Part shown: positions 13,059-24,721 of the stretch, one piece after another | Numbering within the stretch: the first letter of the stretch is position 1 | How the letters are laid out: every line of letters starts with the position of its first letter | Source: Ricinus communis | Taxonomy: Eukaryota > Streptophyta > Magnoliopsida > Malpighiales > Euphorbiaceae | Assembly: GCF_019578655.1 (NCBI RefSeq) | Contig: NC_063265.1 | Location: 23,794,285-23,858,284, forward strand | DNA length: 64,000 bases | Reading direction: 5' to 3' | The notes under the pieces: model-generated | The model's database searches: none | What the model was told of the DNA's origin: nothing | What the model saw: the letters and a program-made list of their open reading frames with translations, nothing else | Translations under genes and position numbers: made by a program

Positions 13059-13904
13059 ATCTCTCCGGATGATCGGGTGTCAGACGGAAAATCGAAAGCG
13101 GGGATCGTCGATCGGACTCCGGCGGCCGGAGGGCGATCGAGCATCTCGGTAATTTTCTCTGGCCGTTGATCTTAGAAATCCTTTGATTTTAAATTTGTGT
13201 TTATTGGGTTATATTGAGTATTTGATGATATTTGTGAGTCATAAATAATTGTGTGTCAGTTTGCTTGCCTCGTATTTTGTGCTGTGTGGCGGAGTCGGGA
13301 AATAGTGAAGTTTGGGGACCCGACTCCCGTTGTTTAAATTATTGGATATTTGGAGTGTTCTTCTGGCAGGTCCTGGACCCGTTTTTACGGGGGGTAATAT
13401 TCGTGTTGTAGAGGAGGTTCTGCCGGATTTTCGGTAGAATTCTCCTGAGTCGAGATTCTTAGACAGTCAGTCCTAGGAGTCTAGACCTAAGATTAAAGAT
13501 CGATTGTTTCAGCGTTTTGATAAATTGTTTTCCGTGACTAGATTGTCAGTTCGTTCGGCTCGCTCCTACCGAGGCACCGGAGCAGAGCTAGGAGGTCGCC
13601 AAACCAGTGAGTTAAAGTCATATATCGCTTACGCACGTGTCATGCATAAAATTTGATTTGCTACTGTGAATATTTATTTGCAATTTCAATTTTTCATTTA
13701 ATTATTATTATTATCATTTGCATGATGCTTTTAATTACTATTTAAATATGTTTTTCCTTTATTACCAATTTTAATATTGCATGATGACTCGAGATGGGAC
13801 TAGAGAACATAGGAGTTGGATGAGTGTCCCAAATATAATCCCGAGAGAGATAGGGAAAGGGTAAAGAGGTAAAAATTTTAAGAAAGAAAGATTAGGACCT
13901 ACCA

Positions 13905-14165
13905 CAGTGAGCATCGCTCTCTGGGCTTAGTAGAGTGTGGTTGCTAGGAGTAAGGTCCCTGGTCGAGCATTGCTCTCTAGGCGCCGGCTTATTTGGAAAT
14001 TTAAGTGACTAGACTGGAGGTAAGGTCCCTGGTCGAGCTAAGCTCTCTGGGCGCCAGTCTTATTGGATAAGAGAGCCCGAAAGGCTAAGGCCGAGAGTTA
14101 AGTGGCCGGTCGGAGGTAAGGTCCTGGTCGAGCTTTGCTCCCTGGGGCGCCCGATCTGTTGGAAT
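13905..14165 (+). repeat. Hairpin-unit array in the LTR (about 4 units)
   Basis: Units of roughly 70-100 bp contain GGTCCCTGGTCGAGC followed by (A)TTGCTCTCTGGGCGCC and a short GACTGGAG-type linker. Each core GAGCATTGCTC can fold on itself. Related blocks lie at 16215-16485 (+), 18235-18395 (-) and 58880-59020 (-). The block is missing from the deleted LTRs at 32209-33833 and 54756-56707. Confidence 0.7.
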
Positions 14166-17097
14166 GAGAGGTTTGAGATGATAGAGTTGAGGTTAGTTGA
14201 GACATAAGTGTTGAAATAATCGAGATTTTAGAGTTGGGATTAGGGTTATACTGAAGTACTCCGTCCCGTTGCATGTGGAATAAATTTTGTTTAAGCATGG
14301 CATGACACATATGTTTTAACATGACACGTATGGTTCGTGATTTATTAATTATTTTAAAATTAAATAAGGTGACATTGAGATATTTGAAACTGTTTTAGAT
14401 ATATGATTTTAACTCACTCGGGCCAGCGATCTCATTTCTTATTTTTCGGATTCGTGATCGTTAGTCCTCTCGCGACTCTTATTCAGAACTCCTTCATCAT
14501 CGGGTGATGTATTTGATTTGGTATGTAAATTGGTAAATCTTAGATTCTCCGCAGTAGTAATAGTAGATGTATCAGTTGTAAATTTTCTGAGTTTCAAGTC
14601 TCGCCTAGTTTTTTTCTAGCAGACCGAAGTATTTATGTAGAATGTAGCTATTAAGATAAATTGTGGCTTTAATAATATTAATTTGAGATGAGATTTGTTT
14701 AAATCAGTGAGTGTCAGGCTTACTACAGGTTTCGGTGGCCTTAAGCCTACCCATTCCCTAGTGCCGGTCACGGGCCCACGGGTGGGGTCGTGACAGACTA
14801 AATGGTAAAGAAGAAAAGTTCAAGGACCAATTGTCGATAGGAAGAAAAAAAAGAAAAGAAAGAGAAGAAGAAGAAGGAGAAGAAGAAATGGGCATCGGGG
14901 AAGAAGAAATAGGGGGGAGTTGCCGTCCGTGGCAGGTGGAGATAGGGGCCGCTTCAGGCACGGTGGCGACAGTTGGTGGTAGAGTCGGTGGGGTGACTCT
15001 CGGCAAATAAAAGCGGCGATAGTATGCAAAAAAAAGAAAGGGGAAGAAGAGGCAGCTATCCGGCGCCGTTCATGGCGTGTCCGGCGGCACCAAGGGTGGC
15101 GATCAGCTCGCCGGGGAGTGGGCTTTCTTTTGGGAGCAGGGGCGATGCAAATGGTGGCTAGAGTTGGTAGTTGCGGTGGAGAGAGAAAGTGGTGGCAACC
15201 ATAGTTTTTTTATTTTTTCAGCGAGCTCCGGTGAGCTTTGGCTAATCGGAGGACATATCCAGACTACCCTCAGCTCAAGCTTTCCAATGGCACCGGTTTC
15301 ATGGTGATCGGACTCCATTTGAAAATCGACAGCCGAGATCATCTGTAAATCTCTTTGGATAATTAGGGGTCAGATTAAAAGATCGAAAGCTGAGATCGTC
15401 ATCAGCACGTCGTTTCGAGTCTGTTGGTGCGTTTGGATCATCGATCGGACTCTAGCGGCTGAAGGCGAGTCGACCGAGCGATCAAGCGTCTCGGTAATTC
15501 TCTAGCCCGTTGATTTTAGAATTTATTGGTAAAATTTATATTTTTATTGAATTGTATTGAGTATTAGAAAATATTGTGAGTTAAAATAATTAATTGTCTG
15601 ATTGTCTGCCATTGGTCGTGATTTGTGATGTGTGGCGGAGTCGGAAAAAAATAATGAAGTCTTAGAGACCCGACTCCCGTTAAAATAAATTGTTGAAATA
15701 TTTGAAGTTTTTCTGGCAAGTCCTAGACCCGTTTCATGGGGGTTAACGTCCGTGTTTGGGAGAGGTTTTACCGAATTTTCAGTAGAATTTACCCGAGTCG
15801 AATTTTTGAAACAGTCAGTCCTAGGAGTCTATACCTAGGGTTAATTGTCAAATGTTTCAATGTTATTGATTAAATTATTTTTCGTGATTAGATAATCCGT
15901 CAGTTCGGATCGCTCCACCCGAGGTATCGAAGCAGAGCTAGGTGGTCGTCAGATCTGTGAGTTAAAGTCATATATCTGTTCACCTGTCATGCTAAAATTT
16001 TTACGTGATAGTTCTGATTAAATAATTTAATATTTTAATTATTTATTTAATTACTATTCATATATATTTCATTTACTGCATTATGATTTATGTTTTTGTT
16101 TTGACTTGGGATAGGACGGCTGTAGAACATGCTATTTGATGAGTTGCACCGGTATGAATCAGAGACAAAAAAATAAAGGAGTAACGGTTTGTAAATTTTT
16201 AAAAGGTAAATTTAGGACTTATCTTGGTCGAGCATTGCTCTCTCGGCTGAGTAGAGTGAGTTTACCGGAGTAAAGGTCCCTGGTCGAGCATTGCTCACTA
16301 GGCGCCGGCTTATTTAGAAACCTAAGTGACTAGACTGGAGCTAAGGACCCTGGTCGAGCTTCGCTCTCTGGGCGCCAGTCTTATTGGAGTAAGAGAGCCT
16401 AAAGGCTAAGACTGATAGTGATAATTAAGTGACCGAACTGGAGTCAAGGACCCTGGTCAAGCTTCGCTCTCTGGGTGTCAGTTCTATTGGAATGAGAGAG
16501 TCGAGATGTTAGTATTGGGATTAGGGTTCTACTGAAGTACTCCGTCCCGTAGTATGTGAAAGTTATTTTTTTATTTTATTCTTATTTAAGCATGGCATAT
16601 CACGTATATTTTTGCATGACTTAATGTTTATTTCAAATTAAATAAATATGTTATTGAAGTGTTTGAAATTATTTTTGGATATATGATTTTAACTCACTCT
16701 TGAGACTAACAGTCTCATTTTTCACTATTTTTCAGGTGATTGTCAGTCTTCCCGTAGTTCTCATCTAGCAACCCGACTCCTTCATTATCGGGTTGATATA
16801 ATTGATTTTAGTATGCTTGACTTGTAAAATTTTAGATTCTCCGCAGTAGAAATATTAGATTTAATAGTTGTAATTTTATATAAATTCAAGTCTCGCCTAA
16901 TTATGCTGGTGGACCGAATTTAATTTATCGTACCCGTTGATATAAGATTAATTATGGAAAAAGTGCTAAGAATTGAGTTTGGATTTTAACTTGATTGAGT
17001 TAGTGAATAGTCAGGCTTACTACGGGATTTGGTGGCCTTAAGCCTACCCATTCCCTAGTGCCGGTCACGGGCCCACAGGTCGGGTCGTGACACTAGT

Positions 17098-17617
17098 CAT
17101 CCTCCACTATCTTTTTTCACTTCTATCCCTAACCCTAAAGTTCACCTACTCAATTTTTTCTCTCTTTTCATTTTACATCTAAGGTAAAATTAAAAGTGTG
17201 TCAAAATTCAAACCTTACTATTTTTGAAAAAAATAAAAGAAAAAATTTACCAAGCACATTCAATCCAACTAAAAAATGGTTCTTTATAAGTACATGTTAT
17301 CATGATTGGTCGTATAGTAAATAGGCTGAGATTTGGATATGGGAATTTGAATATGGTGAATTGGGGTTGCTCTCAGAGATAAGAATGAGGACTTATGAGG
17401 TGAGAATGGAATAATTAGAATTTAAGCTGTAGATATAACATGGAAAAAGAAGAGAAAAGGAATAAGAATTGAGTAAGGTAACTTTTAAGATTAGGGTTAG
17501 AAGTAAAAAAAAAAAAAAAAAGATAGTGAGGTATGACTAGGATAAAAGATACGATCCACTATTTAAATAACATGGCACTTAGCTATTTGCCATGTTATTT
17601 CTCGATCGCCACACACA
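17098..17617. other. Middle of the Mutator-like element, no gene
   Basis: The only uninterrupted stretch of the Mutator-like element, between the ctagt copy of the left LTR and the cataa copy of the right LTR. Its two ends continue the inverted repeat arms. The centre (about 17190-17440) is unique and AT-rich, with no open frame worth reporting. An A-tract lies at about 17505-17521. Confidence 0.7.
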
Positions 17618-17622
17618 CATAA

Positions 17623-20600
17623 TGTCACGACCCACTCTGTGGACCCGTGACCGGCACTAGGGAATGGGTAGGCTTAACGCCACCGAATCCCGTAGTAAGC
17701 CTGACACTCACTGACTTAAAAAAATCTCATCTCAATTAATACTATTGATTCCACAATTTCGTATCCATTAAATTTACAATTAATTCGGTCTGCCAGAAAA
17801 ATTAGGCGAGATCCGAAACTCATAAAATTTACAACTAATACATCTACTATTACTACTGCGGAGAATCTAAGATTTTACAAATTAACATACCAAATCAAAT
17901 ACACCACCCGATGATGAAGAAGTCGGGTTACTGAGTAAGAGTCGCAGGAAGACTAACAGTCACGAATCTGAAAAACAGTAAATGGAGACTGTCAGTCTCG
18001 AGAGTGAGTTAAAATTAAATAATCTGGGGACTATTGCATTCTTCACAGAAAATATAGATTATTCGAATCAGTATATCAACCATACACATAAATACCAATC
18101 ATACTATAATCATACTATAATTAATAAATAAATAAATAAATAAAAATATATTTTTACTTTTACGAGACGAGTGGCTCAGTAGAATCCTAACCCAAATTCT
18201 AGTAGTCTTTTGGCTCTCTTAATCCAATAAGACTGGCACCCAAAGAGCAATGCTCGACCAGGGACCTTACCTCCAGTCTGGTCACTTAAGTATCCAAATA
18301 AGCCAGCGCCTAGAGAGCAATGCTCGACCAGGGACCTTACCTCCGGCAATTTACTCAAATCAGCCCAGACAACCATGCTCGACTAGGGCAAAACTCATAA
18401 TAATCTTATTATCTGTCCATGATCATTACCGGTGCGCACGCGGTCCTGATGTAACCCATCAGGTGGCATGTTCTATGAAAGCCACATTCCCAAATTGCAA
18501 TCATCACATATAATAAATATCATTGTCTAATGAAATCATTCAACACATATTGAAATAAAGATTAAAAATTTAGGGTAAAGCAACGTGCAATTCGTGTGGA
18601 AAAATAATAATATTTGTATTATTATAACGTTACTAATAATAATTATTATATTATTTTCAATAATTAATCATCAAGTGCAATTATTTATATTATGATACTA
18701 ATCATCATACTACGCATAAATTTCTAAAATAGCATATTAAATTCAGACTTAGCAATAGTGCAACGATTAAGTGACTTTAACTCACTGATTTGGCGACCTC
18801 CTAGCTCTGCTCCGGGGCCTCAGTTGGAGCGAGCCGAACAGACAGATCATCTAATCACGAAAAAATAATTTATCAAAACGCTGAAACAATCGATCATTAA
18901 TCCTAGGTCTAGACTCCTAGGATTGACTGCCTAAGAATCCCGATTCGGGAGAATTCTACCGAAAATCCGGCAGAACTTCCCCTACAACACGGACATTTAC
19001 CCCCCGTAAAAATGGGTCCAGGACCTGCCAGAAAAACACTCCAAATATCCAACAATTCAAACAATGGGAGTCGGGTCCCCAGACTTCACTATTTTCCCGA
19101 CTCCATCATACAGCACAAAACACGACGCAGGCAAACCGACAGACAATTATATTTTACTCACAAATATCAAATACTCAACACAAAATAATAATACAACACG
19201 GACATTTACCCCCCGTAAAAATGGGTCCAGGACCTGCCAGAAAAATACTTCAAATATCTAACAATTCAAACAACGGGAGTCGGGTCCCCAGACTTCACTA
19301 TTTTCCCGACTCCATCATACAGCACAAAACACGAGGCAGGCAAACCGACAGACAATTATATTTTACTCACAAATATGAAATACTCAACATAAAATAATAA
19401 GCACGAATTAAATCAAAGAATTTCCAAAAATTAACGGGCCAGAGAAAAATTACCGAAATGCTCGATCGCTTGCTTGATGATGATCCTCGCCCGATTTTCG
19501 ATCCCAGATCCCGATCATCCCGAGAGATTTGCGAACGATCTCGGCAGTCAATTCGTAAACGGAGTCCGATCGCCACCAAACTGGTGCCATTGCGACGCTT
19601 GAGCTGAGGAGAGTCGGGATACGTCCTCCGATCGTCCATCCTCCGCCGGAGCTCGCCGGAAAAGCCGAAAAATGCGGTTGCCACCACAAATTTCACTTTA
19701 CCGGATCTTGCAACTCCGGCCACCCTAGGCGTCGCCGCTGCTGCCAAAAGAGAGCCCTCGCCAAGAGGAGCCGATCGCCACCGAGATCGGCCAAAAGGCC
19801 ACTGAAACGGCCGAACAACCTTAGCCTTGCCTCCTGTTGCCGCTACGCCTCCGCCCGGCGGTCTCGCCACCGTCGCCCGCCTCCTTCTTCTTCATGCGTT
19901 CTCTCTCCCCGATCTCCTTTCTTTCCTTTCTTCTCCATATCAACATTAGGCCCTTGAACTTTTTCTTATCACAATTTGGTCTCTAAACTTTCTTAATTAC
20001 TTACAATTTCATCCTGCAGAATTTCTAACTAACCCCCAAACTTCTTTTTAGCCTTTCAATTAAGCCCTTAACTAATTAATTTGGGCCAAATTAGAATAAT
20101 TGAAAATACATAATTACATATATATCCATGACCGACATATTTATTTATAAAAATACCAAACTTACAAATTTCCATTAAGACCCCATAATAATAAAATTAT
20201 ACTTTTAATCCTTATTTCAAAATAAATTTCCAATTTAGTCCTAACACACAATTAAATTAAATAGCCGATTTGCTAAATATTTTTCAACTTAAAATTAAAT
20301 ACCACTAGCTAATTAAAATACCAATTTTTCCAAAATTCTTTTATAAAAACACCCTTTAAAAATTCTTTCATAATTCTCCAATATATATATATATATACAC
20401 ATACATTTGGGAAAAATTTGAATAACTAAAAATATAATTTATTCCTCAAATAATTTACTTAATAAATTTCTTAAATATCCAACTAATTGGGTATAGAAAA
20501 ATAACTCATTTAATTGTCTAATATTAAAATTTTCATTAAATCATTTCAAATTAAACCAAATAAAAATAAAATAAAATTAATTTAAATAAAAACTCATTTA

Positions 20601-20650
20601 TTAATTATTATTAATATAATCATTATTAAAGAAAATTTTCGGGTATTACA
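17623..20650 (-). mobile_element. Solo LTR of the long-LTR family (reverse copy)
   Basis: On the + strand it begins TGTCACGACCCACTCT and ends GGGTATTACA, flanked by a perfect cataa duplication (17618-17622 and 20651-20655). At 3,028 bp it is the longest copy because it carries an internal 209-bp tandem duplication. It is inserted in the right inverted repeat of the Mutator-like element, opposite in orientation to the copy in the left repeat. Confidence 0.93.
18983..19400 (-). repeat. 209-bp tandem duplication inside the reverse solo LTR
   Basis: The block starting tacaacacggacatttac at 18983 recurs at 19192 and runs through the same gggtccaggacctgcc and gggagtcgggtcccc stretches. The two units are nearly identical, so the duplication is recent. 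The other LTR copies have one unit. Confidence 0.85.
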
Positions 20651-20799
20651 CATAAAATAATCAGAAATTAATGAATGACTTACTATTGATATAAAAATTA
20701 AAATTCAGTTATCAAATTGATATAAATTGAAATTTGTTATCCAATTTGAAATAAGTCTAAAGTTTGAATACCAAACGAGCAATTAATCCCAACATAGAT

Positions 20800-21544
20800 T
20801 GAAGCAAATATAGTGTCCCTAATACATTCAACCTAAATATTTTTATAATAGTTATTATTACTTAATTAATATGATGGTCAACCAATAATAATAACTGAAA
20901 CTGATAAAGATATGATGATAAAAAAATTATTTATTAAATAAAAAGATAATAAGGTTCATATATAAGTAAATAGGCTAAACTAAACATTTAAGAAAATTAG
21001 TTTGACATATTTAACCTAATGATTATAGTAACTAAATAGAAAGGCATAAAAACAAATCTAAAAATAAAAGTTCTCTCTAAATCTAGAATTCTTCAAGCTA
21101 GGAAGATTATTAATCATCGCTCTTTATTTCTTAAAAACCTTCTCTGATCTTGAAAGAATAATAAAAACTAAAACTAAATTTTTTATAAAAAACTATAGAG
21201 AATTGTAGAGACAAGGATGGTTGACAGATACAGATGATAGATATAGCAAAGAGCATATAAGAGAGACCTCTCCTCCTCCCTTTTAGAACTAAATTTATAA
21301 AGATATATATAGAGAAGAGTCATTTATTAAGATAAGTCTCTCTGAAGATAAGTATACCCCAAGGTAAGTCTATCCAATAGATAAGACTATAGATATTTTT
21401 ATTTCTACCAAATATTATCTCATAATAACTCTTAATTTAAATCCTAATGATTACAAAATGACTAAATTACCCCTTAGATACATACTAAAATTGGGCTAGC
21501 ACAACAAATAGCAGATTTATATGTCTCAGTCTTGGGTTCTGACA
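20800..21544 (-). repeat. Copy A 5' LTR, outer part
   Basis: Resumes after the right 9-bp duplication with tgaagcaaatatagtg, matching the copy B LTR at 47625 onwards. It ends TTCTGACA at 21544, so on the - strand the LTR starts TGTCAGAACCC. It is considerably diverged from copy B. The putative 5-bp target copy after the end is taaat; its partner was not found. Confidence 0.6.
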
Positions 21545-23470
21545 TAAATATAATTAAGCTTAAATAAAATAAAAATATATATTTTTAAAATATTATATAT
21601 AAAAATATATTATTAAAATTTTAAAATGTCTTAAATAATTATATAAAATTTGGACCAATCACGCCTACCATCAAATCGAAAGATTGAAACTTCGATTGCT
21701 CTCCACTAAATTGAACAGCTAATGTAGCAACGGGGACGGCAAAATCCCAGATTATCCACTCACTTATAGGCTGTAAAGTTTGGATTAGAAAAGTAAGCTT
21801 TTTATTTTTTATTTTACAGATTTCGGGAAAGGGTTTAGAATAACAAAAACGGTGCGTTTTGGCTAGATTGTTATTTTGAAAAAGAAATTGAAAAATGAAG
21901 ATTTGTGAGATAAAAGTTATATAATACTATAATACTATAAAATTGAAAAATGTGAATAGTTAGGACATTTTTAAGTAACTAGCCCTTTAAATTATTGTAT
22001 TAAACTTTATTATTAATTAAAAGACTTAATTAATGAAAATAATTAATTTACATAAGAATGTTGAAAAATGGTAAATTAAGGAATTAATATTATCTTAATC
22101 TAACTTATTTTCTTTTCCAAATCCTCCATTTTAGAGATGCTAAAAAAACGCTTAATATGCTTAATTGCAACTAATATGTAATAATTTATAATTAATTGCA
22201 GTTTGATCCAATATGTAATAATTTATAATTAAACTGCAAGTTTTGAATATGTATCATGAGTTGAATAGTATTGAATTTTTCCAAACCGTATTATATGAAT
22301 TGGATTGTCGGATTGAATATTGTATATGTAGTCCGCAAATCAATCCAAGCCGCCCTACATTTTATATACTAACAATAATTATTAATTAATATCAAAATTA
22401 ACAATCAGTTAGGGGTGATATTATTCAAGGTATTATTTATGTTGTATGTAAACTTGTTAGTATATTTTATTCTTTTAAAGGATTATAAAATTGTTAATTA
22501 AAGAAAATGAAAGATGTATAAATTAAAACTACATAATTTGATCCAATAGCCTTCAGAATTGTCGGTCCAATTAGATTAATATATTTTTACTTACATGAAT
22601 TAAACTGAATTGATAAATTTTCAATTTATATTATAAATTAGATTGAAAATCATGCTAAAAACATACCAAATCGAACCATAATCACTCTTCAATACCCGCA
22701 GACTCTCTTCTTCTACCCAGACGAACAAAGAATTTTAACATTTTTGAATAATCAGCGGAGATAACTAGAATTATTGGACAAATCAACTAATTACTTGCAA
22801 CCAGAAATGAAGCAACTGGCGTATCAAAAGATCTTGTTTAGAGCTATGGTTTTATCAGGTATATACTAATTGAGATTTATTATACGATTCAAGGCTTACT
22901 AACCTCTTAACTTATTTTGGTTCTAATTATTATTATTATTATTAGATAAAAATTTGCCAGGGAATTCACCTAAATGTAACTTTTCTGATCCAATTTATTC
23001 AGCAACTTACTCATTCCAGGACCTTATCTTCTGTCATATTTTAGGATCCACCAACAGTTTCACACATACCCTTAATGTTATATAAGTGCATTTGTGTTTT
23101 TGGATTACAAAATTGTACAACAGAAAAGCATTATCCAATCAATATATAAAACAAAAATTTGAGTGAAATGCATTGGAGCAGCATTTCACATGTTTGGCAA
23201 TTAGTACAGTGCATAAATTCAAACTATTTATAACAATAAAGACAAGGGTATAATAGAATAAGGTTAATAAAAATGACATAAGATAGGACGTCATATTCCA
23301 ATTTAGTAAATTAAAGTGGGGTCTGAGTCTCTTACACTGTGTTTGGAAAGGAAAAACAAGTAGGGCGAAATAAGAAGAAAAGGAATATGCGAACGAGGGA
23401 TCAAAAAGTAAGGAAATGAAAGAAAAAGATACCACTTGTATATACACTTAAGTTATAAGTGATAAATTAA

Positions 23471-23517
<47 letters not shown>

Positions 23518-23875
23518 TTAAATTTAAATAATTAAATATATATATTATTATTTAATATTATATTATAAAATATACATAATTTGCTTGTTCATTATAGTAA
23601 ATATATTTCATATATTGTAAGAATTACTAAAAAAAATACTATGAGGGAGTATTTTCTAAAACTAATATTATTAATTTTTATTTATATTGATAAAAAAATA
23701 ATAACATATAATTATATAATTTAGAAAGGTCATGTAGATTTGTATATATAACTTGTAACCTGCAATATTCTTTTCCGGAATTTTCACTAAAAAATTAGAA
23801 AAATAATCATTTTAAGACTACATGACTATTTTTGAATGATTTACCCTTTTTTTTATTAATTTTTTTTAAGAAAAC
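21545..23875. other. Intergenic region upstream of the NPF gene
   Basis: AT-rich unique-looking DNA. A long (AT)n microsatellite lies at about 23472-23515. The - strand is open for 102 codons at 23139-23447, but the translation is hydrophobic low-information sequence without family resemblance. No gene is supported. Confidence 0.55.
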
Positions 23876-24012
23876 TTGATTTATTTCCTCACATTTCCAC
23901 ACCCCATTTTCCTTCCCGAGCTTCCCAAACAAAGTGTTGTATCATCTGCATCGTCTCAATCATTTTCGTCTTACTTGGTGATGACCCATGTGGTCTCTCT
24001 CTCTCTCTCTCT

Positions 24013-24043
<31 letters not shown>

Positions 24044-24095
24044 GGCGTATATATAATTAACTCACACACCCTCGCTCTTTATGAGGAGTAGATGA
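23876..24095 (+). promoter_or_regulatory. NPF leader with CT and AT repeats and two upstream reading frames
   Basis: A (CT)n tract near 23995-24013 and a (TA)n tract near 24016-24040 lie just before the coding start; the TA tract could serve as a TATA element. A 71-codon frame starting at 23876 ends with TAG at 24089-24091, directly adjacent to the main ATG at 24092. A 4-codon frame (ATG at 24081) ends with TGA at 24093-24095 and so overlaps the main start as ATGA. Whether either is transcribed depends on the true start site, which I cannot see. Confidence 0.45.
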
Positions 24096-24390
24096 AAGAA
24101 AGAGAAAGTATGGAGCTGGGCAGCAAGGGCATGGCGGTGAAAGAGAGGGAAGTGGTGGAGGAGGAGAAAACAAAGTGCAAAGATGTTAAGGTGAAGAAAC
24201 TTGGCGGCATCAGGACAATGCCATTCATTCTTGGTCAGTTTCCTTTCCAGTTTAATTTGTTGCTTTACCAGTTTAATAACTATGCATACTTCCTTACGAA
24301 AAAGAAAAGAAAAGAAAACTATGCATACTATTACAAAATCTTATCTGTGGCATTATTATTTTATATTACAAATAATTAGATTCAAATTTC

Positions 24391-24424
<34 letters not shown>

Positions 24425-24677
24425 ATTAATGCAAAAGACTCATAAGAGTTAACTCTCTTATTTTTTATTCTTGAAAAGAAATTGATATATCCTTTTATAA
24501 CTTTTATCATTCTGGTGCATTAAACTTAGAACTCGAGTGGAACACATGATTATTTTTTGTTCTTTTGAAATAAGACACATTACTATTCTTATTTCTATTA
24601 TTTCTATTTTATTTATTTTATATTTAATCACATTAAATATACACAATTAAACTGGCACCTCCCCCCACACACACACA

Positions 24678-24721
<44 letters not shown>

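Larger units (their letters stand above)
12035..14795 (+). mobile_element. Solo LTR of the long-LTR family (inner copy)
   Basis: Begins TGTAACACCCGGAATT and ends GGGGTCGTGACA, flanked by a perfect gacta duplication (12030-12034 and 14796-14800). At 2,761 bp it has no gene. It contains an AG microsatellite (about 12748-12770), a GC-rich core (12780-13150) and a block of repeated hairpin units (13905-14165). It is inserted in the outer solo LTR of the same family, so it is the youngest level of the nest. Confidence 0.93.
11333..17092 (+). mobile_element. Solo LTR of the long-LTR family (outer copy), itself interrupted
   Basis: Begins TGTAATATCCGAAATT and ends GGGTCGTGACA, flanked by a perfect ctagt duplication (11328-11332 and 17093-17097). 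Subtracting the nested LTR (12035-14795) and its duplicated gacta gives 2,994 bp. It has no internal region, PBS or PPT, so it is the product of LTR-LTR recombination. Orientation follows the complete element at 54756-61075. It lies in the left inverted repeat of the Mutator-like element. The GC-rich core (about 14820-15480) includes a long polypurine run near 14840-14890. Confidence 0.92.
11109..20790. mobile_element. Non-autonomous Mutator-like element, about 0.88 kb, split by two solo LTRs
   Basis: The left end GGGATAATTATTCG and the right end ...CGAGCAATTAATCCC are inverted. The inverted similarity continues for roughly 300 bp: left arm 11109-11332 then 17098 to about 17190; right arm 20790-20656 then 17617 to about 17440. 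Shared blocks include a GTGGCGATC and an AAGTGCCATGT stretch. The flanks carry a perfect 9-bp direct duplication, diagnostic for Mutator-like elements among plant DNA transposons. Removing the two LTR insertions and their extra 5-bp duplications leaves 884 bp without coding capacity, so it must have been mobilised in trans. It lies inside the 5' LTR of Athila-like copy A. Confidence 0.85.
7250..21544 (-). mobile_element. Athila-like Ty3/gypsy element, copy A, internally deleted and interrupted
   Basis: On the - strand the order is 5' LTR (21544-20800, continuing at 11099-10709 after a Mutator-like insertion), tRNA-Asp-type PBS (10699-10681), gag (from 10570), protease, then a pol C-terminal tail and a post-pol region. 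The RT, RNase H and most of integrase present in copy B (34803-48439) are missing. The sequence passes directly from protease to a tail resembling the end of copy B pol near 8230-8290. A GC-rich island at 7370-7610 corresponds in position to the one at 38540-38930 in copy B. I could not find a 3' LTR, so the lower border is approximate. The lineage call rests on the PBS, protease and gag wording. Confidence 0.7.

Noticed and set aside
11333..20650. TGT...ACA elements as DNA transposons with short inverted repeats
   Set aside because: The ends are only loosely inverted, TSDs are 5 bp, and the complete copy has a PBS and PPT, so they are LTRs.
23472..23515. Regular AT array as a possible origin or CRISPR-like repeat
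   Set aside because: Simple dinucleotide microsatellite without spacers; ordinary for plant intergenic DNA.
24201..24452. 83-codon + frame in NPF intron 1
   Set aside because: Starts in exon 1 in a different frame and runs into a TTA/ATT microsatellite giving poly-Leu; intronic noise.
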